Shown in pieces: positions 1 through 12,880 of a stretch of DNA of 64,000 nucleotides. The translations under genes were made by a program, and so were the position numbers. Below the pieces are notes generated by a model. That model saw only the letters and a list, made by a program, of their open reading frames with translations. It ran no database searches and was not told where the DNA came from. This stretch comes from Profftia sp020342455 (GTDB lineage: Bacteria > Pseudomonadota > Gammaproteobacteria > Enterobacterales > Enterobacteriaceae), in NCBI RefSeq assembly GCF_020342455.1, contig NZ_CP080506.1, forward strand, positions 930,001 through 994,000. The letters run 5' to 3'. Within the stretch, counting starts at the first letter, position 1. Every line of letters begins with the position of its first letter.

Positions 1-3000
1 ACAATAAATATAAGACATTAAATTATTGATAAAGTAATACATGCTTTTTTAAGGTAAAATCATTAATACCTATATAATAGTAGTAAAATTAATATGCAAG
101 ATATACCTAATTATCTAATTACTGTCTGCGCTAAAAATACAATATATTAAATATAATAATATCTATTCAAGTAATAACAGCATTTATTTTTTCTTATAAG
201 AAAAAATAATTATAGTATTGTAAGTAACTTACTGAAAATTATGGTAAATATTTAAAATTTTAATACATATAAAAATTAATAGTTCACTTAATTAAAAATT
301 TACTCTAATACTAATAAAATTATAATATGCAGTAAATAAATTTTAATAAAAACCCTATAAAATAAATAGCAATAGTAAAATATCTTAAAATATTTAATGT
401 AATTATACTTATCATGAATCAGTAATTAAAAAAACAAATATAATCTTATTAAATAATTTAAAACAACTAGTGAGATACTTTTGATATAATTCAATAATAT
501 AATAAGATTAATTTTATTAGTATAATTAAATATTTCCCATTATAATTTAATCGATCATATACTGTACCTTACTAACCTAAAATATATTATTTTAAACTTT
601 ACTTTCTATTTTATTATATTTATAAATAACCTTAATTTATCCTTAATGATTTAAGATATTAATTAAATACTTATTTTAATTTCATTTCATAAATGTATTC
701 AATAGTATTAATTACTATATATTACTATTTCATAGTATGTATAAGAATATAGTAATTCCTATTGCTAACTTACATCAGTTATAGATAATACATTTAAAAC
801 AATCTCATATTTAGAAAAGTTTATAAAAAACAGGTAGTACTATACAAACTAAGTAAAGAAACATTTTTATTACTTAATATACCAATAATTCATTATTTTA
901 GTTATATGAAATAAGACTATTTTCATCAATTTATATATAAAGATTTTAGTCTATAAATTAAAATTTAATACATAAAAATATACCAGTCAAAATTCTAATA
1001 TTTAAAGAAATAAATTATAACAGAACTATTTTTTTGATTTTATTTTAACTAGATATTATTAGATAATTGTCATAATCTAAAAGATTAGATAATCTAAAAG
1101 ATACATATTACTAAATATATAATTTATAATTATCCCTGTCATACATTAATACCAAAGAGAAATAATTTATATATAATTAATATTATTTAAACTTTATTTC
1201 TAAAACAAAATTTCTATCCTACTGGAAGTATTCTAATAACATTGATATAGAGTATTATATTTAGGATAGAAGATAATGTAAACCATAGTTATTTTTATAA
1301 TTTTTCTATTAATATGTATATAATAAAAGTTGTAATAGATCTATTTACTGTTAAAAGTTATTTATTATACCTAATGATTTTTAATCATATGATTATTTTA
1401 TAATATCAATAAAATATATAAATTATATTTTACTAAAAGTATAACGTGTTATTTCATTTTATCTATTATGATTAAATCATATGTCAATAAGACAATCAAA
1501 ATATATAAAATATTATTTAATAATATAATTATTAGAATCAATAAAGTGCGTAAATTTATTATAAATATTAGTTTTAATATACCCTATATGAGACTATAGG
1601 TTCATTGTTACTACAGTATTTATTTTTCTAACTAAATATTATTGATTATTTTAAAATAACGCAATAATTTTTAATATCCCAACAAATATTAGTAATATTT
1701 GTTAACAATATCTATATATTAATATAATTATATAAGATTATGTAAAAATAAAATTTAAACAACTTTAACCACTCGATAAGATAAATTATTTATATTTATT
1801 ATTATTTGATTAATATATATATTATAAGATATTCATATAATACATACCATAACTATTACATCACTCATGATTTGATAACTTTTAGTTTATCTTAAGTATT
1901 CTACGTTAGGTATATAATATTACATAAAATTATATCAAAACTTTAATAAATACAGTACTAATTACATTCTATATTTGTATAACCTATAATATTTCTAGAA
2001 AATACATAATAGAGTGGTAGTAAATAAAAACAATTTCATATGTAATAATAAACATTATTTACATAATACAATCCAATCAAAACATAGACTATAATATCTT
2101 GAAGTTATAGTAAATTATATCAATAGCAGTGATACTAAATAAATAAATTAGTAATAAAAATAAAACAGCAAAGTAATAAACTCTAATCACTAATTATTTC
2201 AGTAAAAGTACTTATTAATACAACTAATAGAATGATTACATATCATATACTATTTTAAATAGATATTTTACATTATATAAATGAGATATCTAAACTTTAC
2301 CTATTATTTGTTTTACATTTTAGGATAAAATTTTTTTAATTTAGATCTTTAAAATAAAAAATTCTTTATATTATAAGATATCAATCATTAATTGAATGAT
2401 ATTCCTTGATATTTATATACCACTATAAAATAGTATACCGCTGATAAGCGTTATACTAAATAGAAATATTAAAGATATAATATTCTTATATATACAACTC
2501 AAAAAAGATAAAAAATTAATTTAGATTTTAAATGTTCTTAAAATATATGTAGTTTTACTAATCTTATAAGACAGAATAATGTATCACTACAAAATTCATT
2601 TCATGTAACTACTAAAGCAGTAAGTTATTCTTTCTATATTTTAACTAAAATAACATAAGAAAAATAATCCAAATAGTAAAAAGATAAAAAATTTAAAAAT
2701 TATCATATATGATAATATCAAGGCAAGAGTAATATTTATAGTTTATACTTCAATCTTTAAATAATTATCACAGAAATACTAGAGATTATCTTTTTAGATT
2801 AAAGAATAACTATACATTCTATCTAAGTATTACTAAAATAGCAAGTATATATAACAACAATTAAGAAATGTTGTCTTATAACAAGAATCAAATATTTTTT
2901 AATACAGATCAAAAAATAATTTAAACAAATAAATAAAAAATATCAATTTTATTATACTGAAGATACAAAATATCAAATACTTTTTAATATAATTAATTAG

Positions 3001-4989
3001 GTGAAGATATATTTTAATATATTTAAACTTATTTAATATGCTAGTATAATCACATATAATGTAGTATAGCACTCTACTAAATAAAATTATAAAATTTATA
3101 TATAGATAAGATATTATTGGTATTTTACCAAAATAATAATACTAACATTTTACGCGAGAGATCATCTTTCACTACGCAAATTGCAACGTTGATTTTTGTC
3201 ATATAAAATATTATAAAAATCTCTGCGATTACAAAATTCATAAAAGCATTATATAAAACAATACATAAAAATATGCTTATTATGTTTGTTATATATTAAT
3301 AGCTAAATTAATAATTAATAATATATCATTCATACAGAAACTATAAAATATATAAGTTATTAGTTAGTAACTATCATAAAACTAGTACACATTATTCCCC
3401 ATATACATTATGCTTTATATAAATACAATTATATATAGGATATCATGCTGTGAGTAAAGAACTAGAGTTATATTCTAAACTAGTTTAATATATCAAAGTG
3501 TATTACAATAGAAAGAAAATAATCCATATTTTTATATTATTATTTCTGGTGTTATAATTAGTTCATAATAATAACAAATTCTCTTAAAATAATAATTTTA
3601 ATATTATTATAGTTGAATGATAGTTATTTATAATAAATTCCAATAATTTAGGAAAAAACTTTATATTTTTTTATAAAATACTACCTATAAACTACTATCT
3701 CTCTATATTAGAGATCAGAATGATGTTATTTGCTATACGCGTGATTACCTCTTTTATTAACTAAGAGTATTAAATATGATAAGACAATATTATTAGCTCT
3801 GACCATATGTTGTTAAATCCTAAAATATGAGTATTATCACCTATGATTAATCATTAAAAAAACTGCGTAATTAAATAATAATTTATATAATCAAGGGTAT
3901 AAACAATTAAATATCATTATCAAAACCTATAATCCCAATAATTTTTTATAAGATAAATTAAGTATATATTTTTAAAATCATAAATAAAATATTAAAGGGA
4001 TATAATTAGTATAGATGATATATGATCACGATCATGGTTAAGTAAATATACTTATTTTTACTAACATTATAAAAATAATATTTATCATGCGATTATGATT
4101 ACCATTAAAAAATATTTGCAGGATAGTTATTAATATTAACTATTATTACTCTAATAACATTCAAGATATTCTCTTGATCAAGTATAAAAAAACTTAATTA
4201 GATTATGTAGTTTTTTAAATTATAAAAATTTAATATCTGTCATGCTTTTTTAGAAAATTACTTTTAATAAAGTTTAATATGTATTTATTTATGATCTGAT
4301 AGCTACATAAATTATTAAATAACAATTATTGTAACCCAATAATTATAAGATGCACCTAGTATTTTCAATTAATTCTTTAATTATATTAATAGACTATATA
4401 ACATACAATAATATTTATTCTTTTAAGTAATAATAGGTTATTTGATAATGAATCTAGTTACTTAGTAAGTAAGTATAAAAATACTTAAAATATCAAGGAA
4501 ATGATTCCTGCTGTTATGTTTTATTATAAATATTAACTTAAAAATCAAGATAACTAGATACTTATAATAATAAGTATTGCTTAATCACTTTTAAAACAAT
4601 AAATCTACTGGAATAAGCAAAATACAGATATGTAATTAAAAGATACATTTCAAAACTTTAAATTTTACTTTACTATAATTCAGTGAAGTTGCTATAAAAA
4701 ATAAAATCTTATACTGAATATTATATTAGTCTTATTTACTATAAAGCTAAATTATATTAAAATGCTAGTAAAATTATCTATAAGACTTTGATATCACTTA
4801 AAAAAAAATAACTAATATATTATATTCAATATAACTATATTTGTTTTATTTATACTTCTTTATAGATCATTTATTTTTATATAAATATTTTACTAATATT
4901 TAAAACATATAATTATTCATATTTAATGAAGTCAATCTCCAATAAAATAGAGTGAATAATACCCCCAGTAATTTCTGTAGGAGAGGTTA
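1..4989. other. Long AT-rich non-coding stretch upstream of clpP
   Basis: I see no gene in these 5 kb: no long frame on either strand and no tRNA. In E. coli bolA and tig lie directly upstream of clpP, so the stretch probably contains their remains, but I could not recognise either. A slightly GC-richer patch at about 3150-3235 carries a 25-codon minus-strand frame (3125-3202, starting MTKINVAICVV) with no convincing ribosome binding site. I do not call it a gene. Confidence 0.6.
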
Positions 4990-5610
4990 ATGTTATACAG
5001 TAATGAGCATTATTTGGTACCGCATATGACTTTAGTACCGATGGTTATTGATCAGACTCCTCGTGGCGAACGTTCATATGACATTTTTTCTCGTTTGTTA
5101 AAAGAGAGAATTATTTTTCTTACTGGTAATATTGAAGATCATATGGCTAATCTTATAGTAGCTCAGTTGTTATTTCTTGAAGCTGAAAACCCAGAAAAAG
5201 ATATTCATCTATATATTAACTCACCTGGTGGTGTAATCACTGCAGGTATGTCTATCTATGATACCATGCAGTTTATTAAACTTGATGTAAATACTGTTTG
5301 TGTAGGACATGCATGTTCCATGGGCGCATTTTTATTGAGCGCAGGGGCTAAAGGTAAACGTTTCTGCTTACCGAATTCACGAGTAATGATTCATCAACCT
5401 CTAGGTGGTTTCCATGGTCAGGCAACGGATATAGAAATTCACGCCAAAGAAATACTAAAAGTTAAGCAGCGTATGAACGAACTGATGGCGCAACACACAG
5501 GTAAAACACTAGAGGAAATAGAGTGCGATACTGAGCGTGATCGCTTCTTATCGGCTAATGAAGCTGTAGAATATGGTTTAATTGATTCGGTAATGTCTCA
5601 CCGTAATTAA
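4990..5610 (+). CDS. clpP: ATP-dependent Clp protease proteolytic subunit ClpP
   Basis: Serine peptidase that forms the double-heptamer barrel degrading proteins unfolded by ClpX in the cytoplasm. The 206-residue product is one residue shorter than E. coli ClpP and near-identical in the core. The catalytic triad is visible as Ser110 (in CSMGAF), His135 (in MIHQPLGG) and Asp184 (in TERDRF). The first 14 residues resemble the self-cleaved propeptide, with the mature enzyme beginning TLVPMV. The start is supported by AGGAGAGG at 4979-4986. clpX follows 292 bp downstream on the same strand, as in E. coli. The usual upstream neighbour tig and the gene lon beyond clpX are not visible as intact genes. 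Confidence 0.98.
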   Translation: MLYSNEHYLVPHMTLVPMVIDQTPRGERSYDIFSRLLKERIIFLTGNIEDHMANLIVAQLLFLEAENPEKDIHLYINSPGGVITAGMSIYDTMQFIKLDVNTVCVGHACSMGAFLLSAGAKGKRFCLPNSRVMIHQPLGGFHGQATDIEIHAKEILKVKQRMNELMAQHTGKTLEEIECDTERDRFLSANEAVEYGLIDSVMSHRN

Positions 5611-5902
5611 CATGATTAAATTCAAATATAGTATAAACTCTATTTAGTCCTAGTTCTACCTATGTATGATTTATTGTATATCGTGTATAATATAATAATT
5701 AAAATCAGATCACAATTGACTATAACTTACTATTATATTCAATATAAAGCATTGTATGATTGCTTTATATTTTATTAATAAATCCTATAAGATTATGTTG
5801 ATTTACCCCCCTTTGCGCAAATTAGTTTATTGCCATTGATATGTATTCTTCATAAATAATTAATATTTACAGAGTAAATGAATTAATGAAAGAGGTTGAC
5901 TG

Positions 5903-7156
5903 ATGATAGATAAACACAAAGACGGTCCAGATACATTAATGTGCTGTTCTTTTTGCGGCAAAAGCCAACATGAGGTTCATAAGTTAATATCCGGGCCATC
6001 AGTATATATCTGCAGCGAATGTGTTGATCTGTGTAATAAGATTATTCACGAAGAAATTAAAGAAGTCATGCAACATAATAAACCTAATATTCTACCAACA
6101 CCACACCAAATTTGTAAACATTTAGATGATTATGTTATAGGACAAGAACAGACAAAAAAAGTTTTAGCTGTAGCCGTATATAACCATTACAAACGTTTAC
6201 GCAATGAAGATATAAATAATGATGTCGAGTTAGGAAAAAGTAATATTTTACTAATTGGGCCAACTGGTAGCGGTAAAACCTTATTAGCTGAAACATTAGC
6301 TCGTTTTCTTGATGTACCATTTACTATGGCGGATGCAACTACGCTTACTGAAGCAGGTTATGTGGGTGAAGATGTTGAAAATATTATCCAAAAACTACTA
6401 CAAAAATGTGATTACGAAGTACAAGAAGCACAACGTGGTATAGTATATATTGATGAAATTGATAAGATTTCTCGTAAGTCTGATAATCCTTCAATCACCC
6501 GTGATGTATCAGGAGAAGGGGTACAGCAAGCTTTATTAAAGTTAATTGAGGGTACTATTGCTGCAGTTCCACCACAAGGAGGTCGTAAGCATCCACAACA
6601 AGAATTTTTACAGGTAGATACCTCTAAAATTCTTTTTATATGTGGAGGTGCTTTTGCTGGTTTAGATAAAGTTATTAGTAAACGTGTCTATACTGGCACT
6701 AGTATAGGTTTTGGTGCAACAGTTAAGAAAGAAGTATACGAACAAACTACTGAAAGTAATCTGTTAACTCAAACAGAGCCAGAAGATTTAATTAAATTTG
6801 GTTTAATTCCTGAATTTATTGGTCGATTACCAGTTGTAGCTACACTTAATGAGCTTAATGAAAATACTTTAATTAAAATTCTTAAACAACCAAAAAATGC
6901 ATTAACTAAGCAGTATCAAGTATTATTTAAAATGGAAGGTGTAAATTTAGAATTCCTCGATGAAGCCCTTATTGCAATAGCTAAAAAAGCCATGGCACGA
7001 AAAACAGGTGCTCGTGGCTTACGTTCTATTATTGAAGCAGCATTACTAGAAACAATGTATAACTTACCTTCAATAACAAACGCTAAAAAAGTTGTTATTG
7101 ATAAAAATGTTATTGAAGGTCAAGAAGAACCTATATTACTATCGAATAACCCGTAA
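5903..7156 (+). CDS. clpX: ATP-dependent Clp protease ATP-binding subunit ClpX
   Basis: AAA+ unfoldase that recognises tagged substrates and threads them into ClpP. The 417 residues compare with 424 in E. coli. An N-terminal zinc-binding domain has Cys15, Cys18, Cys37 and Cys40. The Walker A motif GPTGSGKT is at residues 119-126, the pore loop GYVG near 150, and Walker B with IDEIDK near 180. The ClpP-docking loop IGF is present in SIGFGATV, so the ClpXP complex should be functional. AGAGG at 5891-5895 sits 7 bases before the ATG. The C-terminus is slightly shortened. No intact lon follows, so ClpXP may carry a larger share of cytoplasmic proteolysis; that last point is inference. Confidence 0.98.
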   Translation: MIDKHKDGPDTLMCCSFCGKSQHEVHKLISGPSVYICSECVDLCNKIIHEEIKEVMQHNKPNILPTPHQICKHLDDYVIGQEQTKKVLAVAVYNHYKRLRNEDINNDVELGKSNILLIGPTGSGKTLLAETLARFLDVPFTMADATTLTEAGYVGEDVENIIQKLLQKCDYEVQEAQRGIVYIDEIDKISRKSDNPSITRDVSGEGVQQALLKLIEGTIAAVPPQGGRKHPQQEFLQVDTSKILFICGGAFAGLDKVISKRVYTGTSIGFGATVKKEVYEQTTESNLLTQTEPEDLIKFGLIPEFIGRLPVVATLNELNENTLIKILKQPKNALTKQYQVLFKMEGVNLEFLDEALIAIAKKAMARKTGARGLRSIIEAALLETMYNLPSITNAKKVVIDKNVIEGQEEPILLSNNP

Positions 7157-8393
7157 ACATAAGTTATTAATAAATAAATAAAAACAAATAAGATATTTAA
7201 GATAACTTAATAAGATCATATAAATAATAGAAATAATTTGATTAATTATTTAATCAATATAGATACAAGACATTTTATCTTATTCAACATTCTACTAAAT
7301 AACTATTTTAGTTTATTACTAATAATATTATAATATAACAACTTGAATTAAATTATTCTAAATAATTAAAATTTAATACATTGCTAATCTAATAAAAATT
7401 ATGGTAGATTTCTTATATTTAGTAAGACTTTATTAAAACAAATGGAAATAATTATTTTTATAACAATAAAATTAAGCAAGAATTTTTTATATCAATTAAA
7501 TGACTATAATAGTATGATGATATAAACATTCAGTATACGTACTTAATACAAAATATAATACTTTGACGCTGTCAAAGTTGCTAAAAATAATAAACAGTAA
7601 AACAATTTTTTATTGTTAATTTCACAAGGACTGTAATAAATATTTTAATTAAAAATTAATACACATGTTACTATATTGCTTATATCAAAATTTTATAAAT
7701 TAATAAAGTTATTGACTACTTTATCTTTGATATATGAACTATCTATAACTACAAATAAGTATGTATTAAATATATAAAAACAGTAGTCTCTATACTAAAA
7801 TAATACAACTAAGAAAGAAGATTTTTACTTCACTTGATTTACTTAAATAATCACTTCTCCATTAAAAAAATTACTAGGTAATTACTTTAAGTCTACCACT
7901 TAAAGTAAGTGTAATGCTTTTTGTATTAATAAATTAAAATTCTAATAAAAATAGGATTATTAAAATAATTATACATTATGTTATGACCACAATCACAAAT
8001 AAGAATATGCTAATAAATATATTATTGATTCAATAAAATACTAACCATAATAACATTAGCAATTTTATATAAGTTATTATAAGATAATCAATCTACTATA
8101 TAATAAAATAATCCTACTGTGCTCAATTATAATAACAAATTTTATATTGTTTTATAATTTTAATAAAATCGATTAAAGATCTGCCTATATATAATATATC
8201 GGTAGTTATTAGATCAAATATTTTAATATTTTAAATTTACAGTATAGTTTTTATATATAAAACTGATAAGTATCAAAAATTGATTACATCAACTGCTATT
8301 CTAATATAGAAATAAGTTAAGTGAAATATCCGCAAGATATATGCTATAAGATAAATTATCTGTAGGTATAATCTCCTATTATAAGAGGTTTAA
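7157..8393. other. Non-coding gap between clpX and gnd
   Basis: No gene is visible. In E. coli lon (about 2.35 kb) follows clpX, so part of an eroded lon could lie here, but I found no recognisable motif. A short perfect hairpin, ACTTTGAC/GTCAAAGT with a 3-base loop, lies at 7560-7578; it is about 400 bp past clpX and has no T-run, so its role is unclear. Confidence 0.5.
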
Positions 8394-9800
8394 ATGTCTA
8401 AACAACAAATTGGTGTTATCGGTATGGCAGTTATGGGACGTAACCTAGCACTTAATCTCGAAAGCCATGGTTATAGCGTATCAATCTTTAACCGTTCTAA
8501 GAATAGAACCGACACAGTAATTTATGATCATCCGAGTAAAAAATTAGTACCTTTTTATACTTTACAGGACTTTGTTAAGTCACTTGAAAAACCTCGTTGC
8601 ATCCTCCTTATGGTTCAAGCTGGTATAGTTACCGACCAAATTATACAATCTCTAAAACCTTATCTTACAAAAGGAGACATCCTTATAGATGGTGGTAATA
8701 CTTTTTTTAAAGATACTATACGTCGTCATCATGAATTATCATATGAAGGTTTTCATTTAATTGGTACAGGCATATCTGGAGGTGAAGAGGGTGCCTTAAG
8801 GGGACCATCTATTATGCCTGGAGGAAAAAAATATGTATATGATCTAATATCTCCAATTTTTAAAAAGATTGCTGCTGTAACTGAAGATGGTGAAGTCTGC
8901 GTAAACTATATTGGTCCTGATGGCTCTGGTCATTATGTAAAAATGGTTCATAACGGTATAGAATATAGTGATATGCAGCTAATTGCTGAAGCTTATTCCT
9001 TACTAAAGTATGGTCTTAATTTATCTAACAAAGATCTATCAACTATTTTTACTGAATGGAATAAAGGTGAGTTAAATAGCTATTTAATAGATATTACTAA
9101 AGATATTTTTATAAAAAAAGATGAAGAAGGAAAGTATTTAATTGATGTAATTCTAGATGAAGCTGCCAATAAAGGTACTGGTCAATGGACTAGCCAAAGC
9201 GCTTTAGAACTAGGAGAACCCTTATCTATGATAACATCATCTGTCTTCGCTCGTTATATCTCTTCATTAAAAGAACAACGCATGAAATTTTCTCAAATAC
9301 TCTTTGGTCCGAAAGTTCAGGTTTTTAATGGTAATAAAACTATATTTATTGAAAAAGTCAGGCGAGCACTGTATCTAGGAAAAATAATTGCTTATGCTCA
9401 AGGATTCTCTCAATTAAGAGCTGCATCGAAGCGGTATAATTGGAATCTACACTACAATGAAATAGCACAGATTTTTCGTGCAGGTTGCATTATACGCGCT
9501 CAATTACTACAGAAAATTATTGTTACGTATACATACGATGCTATAATTACTAATATATTACTAGCTCCGTATTGTAAACAAATATCTAATAAATACCAGC
9601 AAGATTTGCGTGATGTAGTATCTTATGCAGTACAAAACGGTATTCCAATTCCAACCCTTTCTGCGGCACTTTCTTATTATGATAGCTATCGCTCAGCCTT
9701 ACTACCTTCTAATTTAATTCAGGCACAACGAGACTATTTTGGTGCACATACTTATAAGCGTATTGATAGAAAAGGTGTATTCCATACTAAATGGTTTTAA
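8394..9800 (+). CDS. gnd: 6-phosphogluconate dehydrogenase, decarboxylating
   Basis: Oxidative pentose phosphate pathway enzyme converting 6-phosphogluconate to ribulose 5-phosphate with NADP+ reduction in the cytosol. The product is 468 residues, the same length as in E. coli. The Rossmann signature GVIGMAVMGRNLA lies at residues 7-19, the substrate-binding signature SGGEEGALRGPS at 128-139, and catalytic Lys183 and Glu190 lie in YVKMVHNGIEY. AAGAGG at 8383-8388 precedes the ATG by 5 bases. The gene stands alone, with no flanking intact gene within 1.2 kb on the left or 4 kb on the right. A GC-rich hairpin begins 37 bases after the stop and is a likely terminator. It supplies NADPH and pentose phosphate for nucleotides. 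Confidence 0.97.
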   Translation: MSKQQIGVIGMAVMGRNLALNLESHGYSVSIFNRSKNRTDTVIYDHPSKKLVPFYTLQDFVKSLEKPRCILLMVQAGIVTDQIIQSLKPYLTKGDILIDGGNTFFKDTIRRHHELSYEGFHLIGTGISGGEEGALRGPSIMPGGKKYVYDLISPIFKKIAAVTEDGEVCVNYIGPDGSGHYVKMVHNGIEYSDMQLIAEAYSLLKYGLNLSNKDLSTIFTEWNKGELNSYLIDITKDIFIKKDEEGKYLIDVILDEAANKGTGQWTSQSALELGEPLSMITSSVFARYISSLKEQRMKFSQILFGPKVQVFNGNKTIFIEKVRRALYLGKIIAYAQGFSQLRAASKRYNWNLHYNEIAQIFRAGCIIRAQLLQKIIVTYTYDAIITNILLAPYCKQISNKYQQDLRDVVSYAVQNGIPIPTLSAALSYYDSYRSALLPSNLIQAQRDYFGAHTYKRIDRKGVFHTKWF

Positions 9801-9823
9801 GTATTATTATATAAAAGTGTAGT

Positions 9824-9868
9824 TTAAGTGAACCTAAGAAGTCCGGACTTTCCTGGACTTCTACTTAA
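9824..9868 (+). terminator. GC-rich hairpin downstream of gnd, probable terminator
   Basis: AGAAGTCC (9837-9844) pairs with GGACTTCT (9855-9862) around a 10-base loop. The outer arms TTAAGT (9824-9829) and ACTTAA (9863-9868) also pair after an asymmetric bulge. The inner 12 bases at 9839-9850 are themselves a perfect palindrome. The GC content stands out against about 80 % AT surroundings, which suggests selection. It is followed by AATTTT rather than a long T-run. Confidence 0.55.
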
Positions 9869-10015
9869 ATTTTGTATAAAATATAGATATCAGTTATATT
9901 TAAAATATTACATCGTTAGTAGGATACTACTAACTGTTGTTTTTATTAAAAATATCAAATTGTTAAGAATCTTTTGCTATATTTATTTTAATTAATACAC
10001 TTAATATTAAGATTT

Positions 10016-10053
10016 TATACTTTTATCATATACTATGATAAAAGTATATTTTT
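10016..10053 (+). terminator. Perfect 15-bp hairpin with T-run, terminator-like
   Basis: The arms 10016-10030 and 10034-10048 are perfectly complementary with a TAC loop and are followed by TTTTT at 10049-10053. This is the layout of a Rho-independent terminator, although the stem is almost all A/T. It lies 216 bases past the gnd stop and could be a second terminator for that transcript or belong to a lost gene. Confidence 0.45.
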
Positions 10054-12880
10054 AGCTATATCTTAGATTTCTAAAATAGAATATTACATACTGAAATATA
10101 TAAGTATAACTGTAATACTTAAATATATTATAAATGTAAGTAGAAGTAGTGAATTAACTGAGGTTATTAATTAAATTATTTATACTTAAATTTAAGTATT
10201 ATATAAATATGAAAATAAAAAAAATTAGTAAAACACAATATAAATTTAATAATTATTATATATTGTTTAATATTATAGATAAATAAAATAAACTATAACT
10301 AATAAAAATATAATACGTATACAATCACTTATCCTTGTATATCGTTTAAATATATTATTTATAAATATTCTAGATTAGAATATATCCAAAATTATCTAAA
10401 AAATTTTAGTATAATCTAATATTTATAATATTATCTATATTTATACTTATACAGATCATACGTTAAAGAATTAGTCAATCTGATAATATGAAAAATAGAT
10501 TTTATAGATAAAAACTTTAAATAATTAAAGTAAAATAATTTCGGTAATAAATAATGATTTAAACAAGATTTGCAAGTTAAAATATAAGATAAATTACATT
10601 AACATAAAGACTAATTTGCTCTTATAATACCTTTTAAATTAAAATTTAATATTTTATAAAAAACAATATACCTAAGTCGTTAGCATAATTATTTTATTTA
10701 CTAAGATTTATAATAATGCGTTTTACCTAAACACATTAGGTAAAATATACATATTTTCTTTAATTTTAGTGAATTATTAATTTATTTATGATTTTTATCA
10801 TTTAGATATTTTCTATATTATAATATTAATCTAAATGATTAATTTTAGTTTTTATAATATATAGTATATGTTATATACAATTTATATTTTTAGGTTAATT
10901 CAATATAATTATAAAAGATATGTAAAATCTATATTATTCTGTAAAATTATAAAAATATTATAATGTATTTATATTAAGATGTTTTTTTATTTGTATTCTT
11001 TTATTTATTATTAATAACTTATAATAACAATTATTAAATATATTACTAAAAATATGAAAGGAATTAAAAGTTATTTATATAACATATAAAATTAGCAATA
11101 TTCATAAAATAATGTGTCGATATTTTAATCTTGCAATTCTTATATTTAAAATTATACATAAAACTCTATAAAAGATTTTTCATAACATTGTAGGTCTATC
11201 ATTTTTAATTATAGTTATCATATATTATAAAAACAATGACGATAAAAAAAATATAAAAAGGATATAATATATTTGAAATTAAAAATGTCATCACAATGTA
11301 TAAATATTAAAAATTATAATATTTTATATTTAAATTTATTAATTATATTATTTTATAAGTTAAATTTAATATTTACTTAATGAGTATAGTATTCAAAGTA
11401 ACTATCACAAAATTTTAAGAGATATATCTATTAGTAAAATTATTTTTTATATATCAAATTATACAGGGAATAATATTTATAGACTTATTTATTAAAATCA
11501 TACTAAGAAATAATAGTTAGACTTATATAAAAGCAAACTAAATATTATACATGACATTATATGAATAAAAATTATTAATTAACGATTTATAATCGTATTA
11601 TTTAATAGAGATATATTAAAGTAATTAAAAATTTTCAACATATAGGATTTTAAAAAAAACAATAACTAATGATTCTAATTATATATTACATATATAATTC
11701 AAATGGTGCAATGATTTATATTGATAAAGTTAAAGATCTTAAAAACTTCTATCTAGTTATTTTAGTCACAATATAGACAACTATAATATATAAGTAATAA
11801 TAAAATATTGCTAAGCTGTAATCTTTATTACGTGATGATAAAATATATCTTTTATTTATATCAGTATATATTATTATAGTTTATTTATTTATCACAGTGC
11901 TCAATATAAGACATTGGGAGTATTTTAGATTATTTACTGACTTGTATACTACGCGATAAACAATAGAAAATATAACAACTTTTTATTTGACAATTTAACA
12001 ATAGTATTTGTCACAATTGATCAAGTCCTTATATACAATACCAAGATTGTTACTGCTAATGAAAATATACACAACAAGTAAATTATATTTGTTTATTTCT
12101 TACTAGCAAGTATAAACAAATATTAAATTTACTAAATATATGAATGAAAGAAGTAAGTAAAACACTAAATTTTGAATTGGTAGCACATATTAAAAATTAG
12201 ATATAAGAAGTACATATAGTTACCACAAAAACAGGTCATTACTAGAAATAATAAAAATATAGATATTCTTAATATTGTATTTTATTCTAAATTCATCTGT
12301 ATACATGTGTACTATTATTTCGACAGGGAAATATTATTGAGAGTAATAGTAATTTTCCTTAAGCACATAGAGGTACTATACTTAATAAAGTATTATATAT
12401 TCTTATTAAGAAATGATATTTAGAAAATATTCATAGTTTCCAACTACATGATAAAATATTGCTTGATTTTAAGTTAAAAGAGAAAGATATAATATTTAAT
12501 TCTATTTTTAAATTAGCTAGTCATAGGATTAGTATTTAAATATATCTACGTAGAATTACATCTTTTACTTAAAATTATATAACAATAATATACAAAAACA
12601 TCTCCATTAAATAATGTATCTCACACATCAATGATGAATAAATGGTAGCAAAAATTAAAGATATTATTAGATATGTTATTCATATATTCCATATAAAATA
12701 TGGAGATACAGGTTGTATAATGAGTAAATAAATAATAATATTATTTATAGTTGTTAATTAAAATGGATAAATTAGTAGATAACTTACTTAATAATATTAA
12801 CGACATTAAATACAGATATAACTATATAGTTATATATCAAATATTCTTCTTCGTCGATAGTAAAAAAAATATAAAAATAA
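10054..12880. other. Non-coding AT-rich stretch left of the uvrC remnant
   Basis: No intact gene on either strand. In E. coli the order here would be uvrY-uvrC-pgsA-glyW, and the right-hand part of the window follows it. This stretch therefore probably holds the 5' part of the dead uvrC and possibly uvrY, but I could not align them convincingly. Confidence 0.5.

Noticed and set aside
3125..3202. 25-codon frame as a real gene
   Set aside because: No ribosome binding site and no recognisable family; kept only as a finding.
4950..4980. CCCCC near clpP as a heat-shock sigma-32 minus-10 element
   Set aside because: No matching minus-35 (CTTGAA-like) sequence lies at the right distance.
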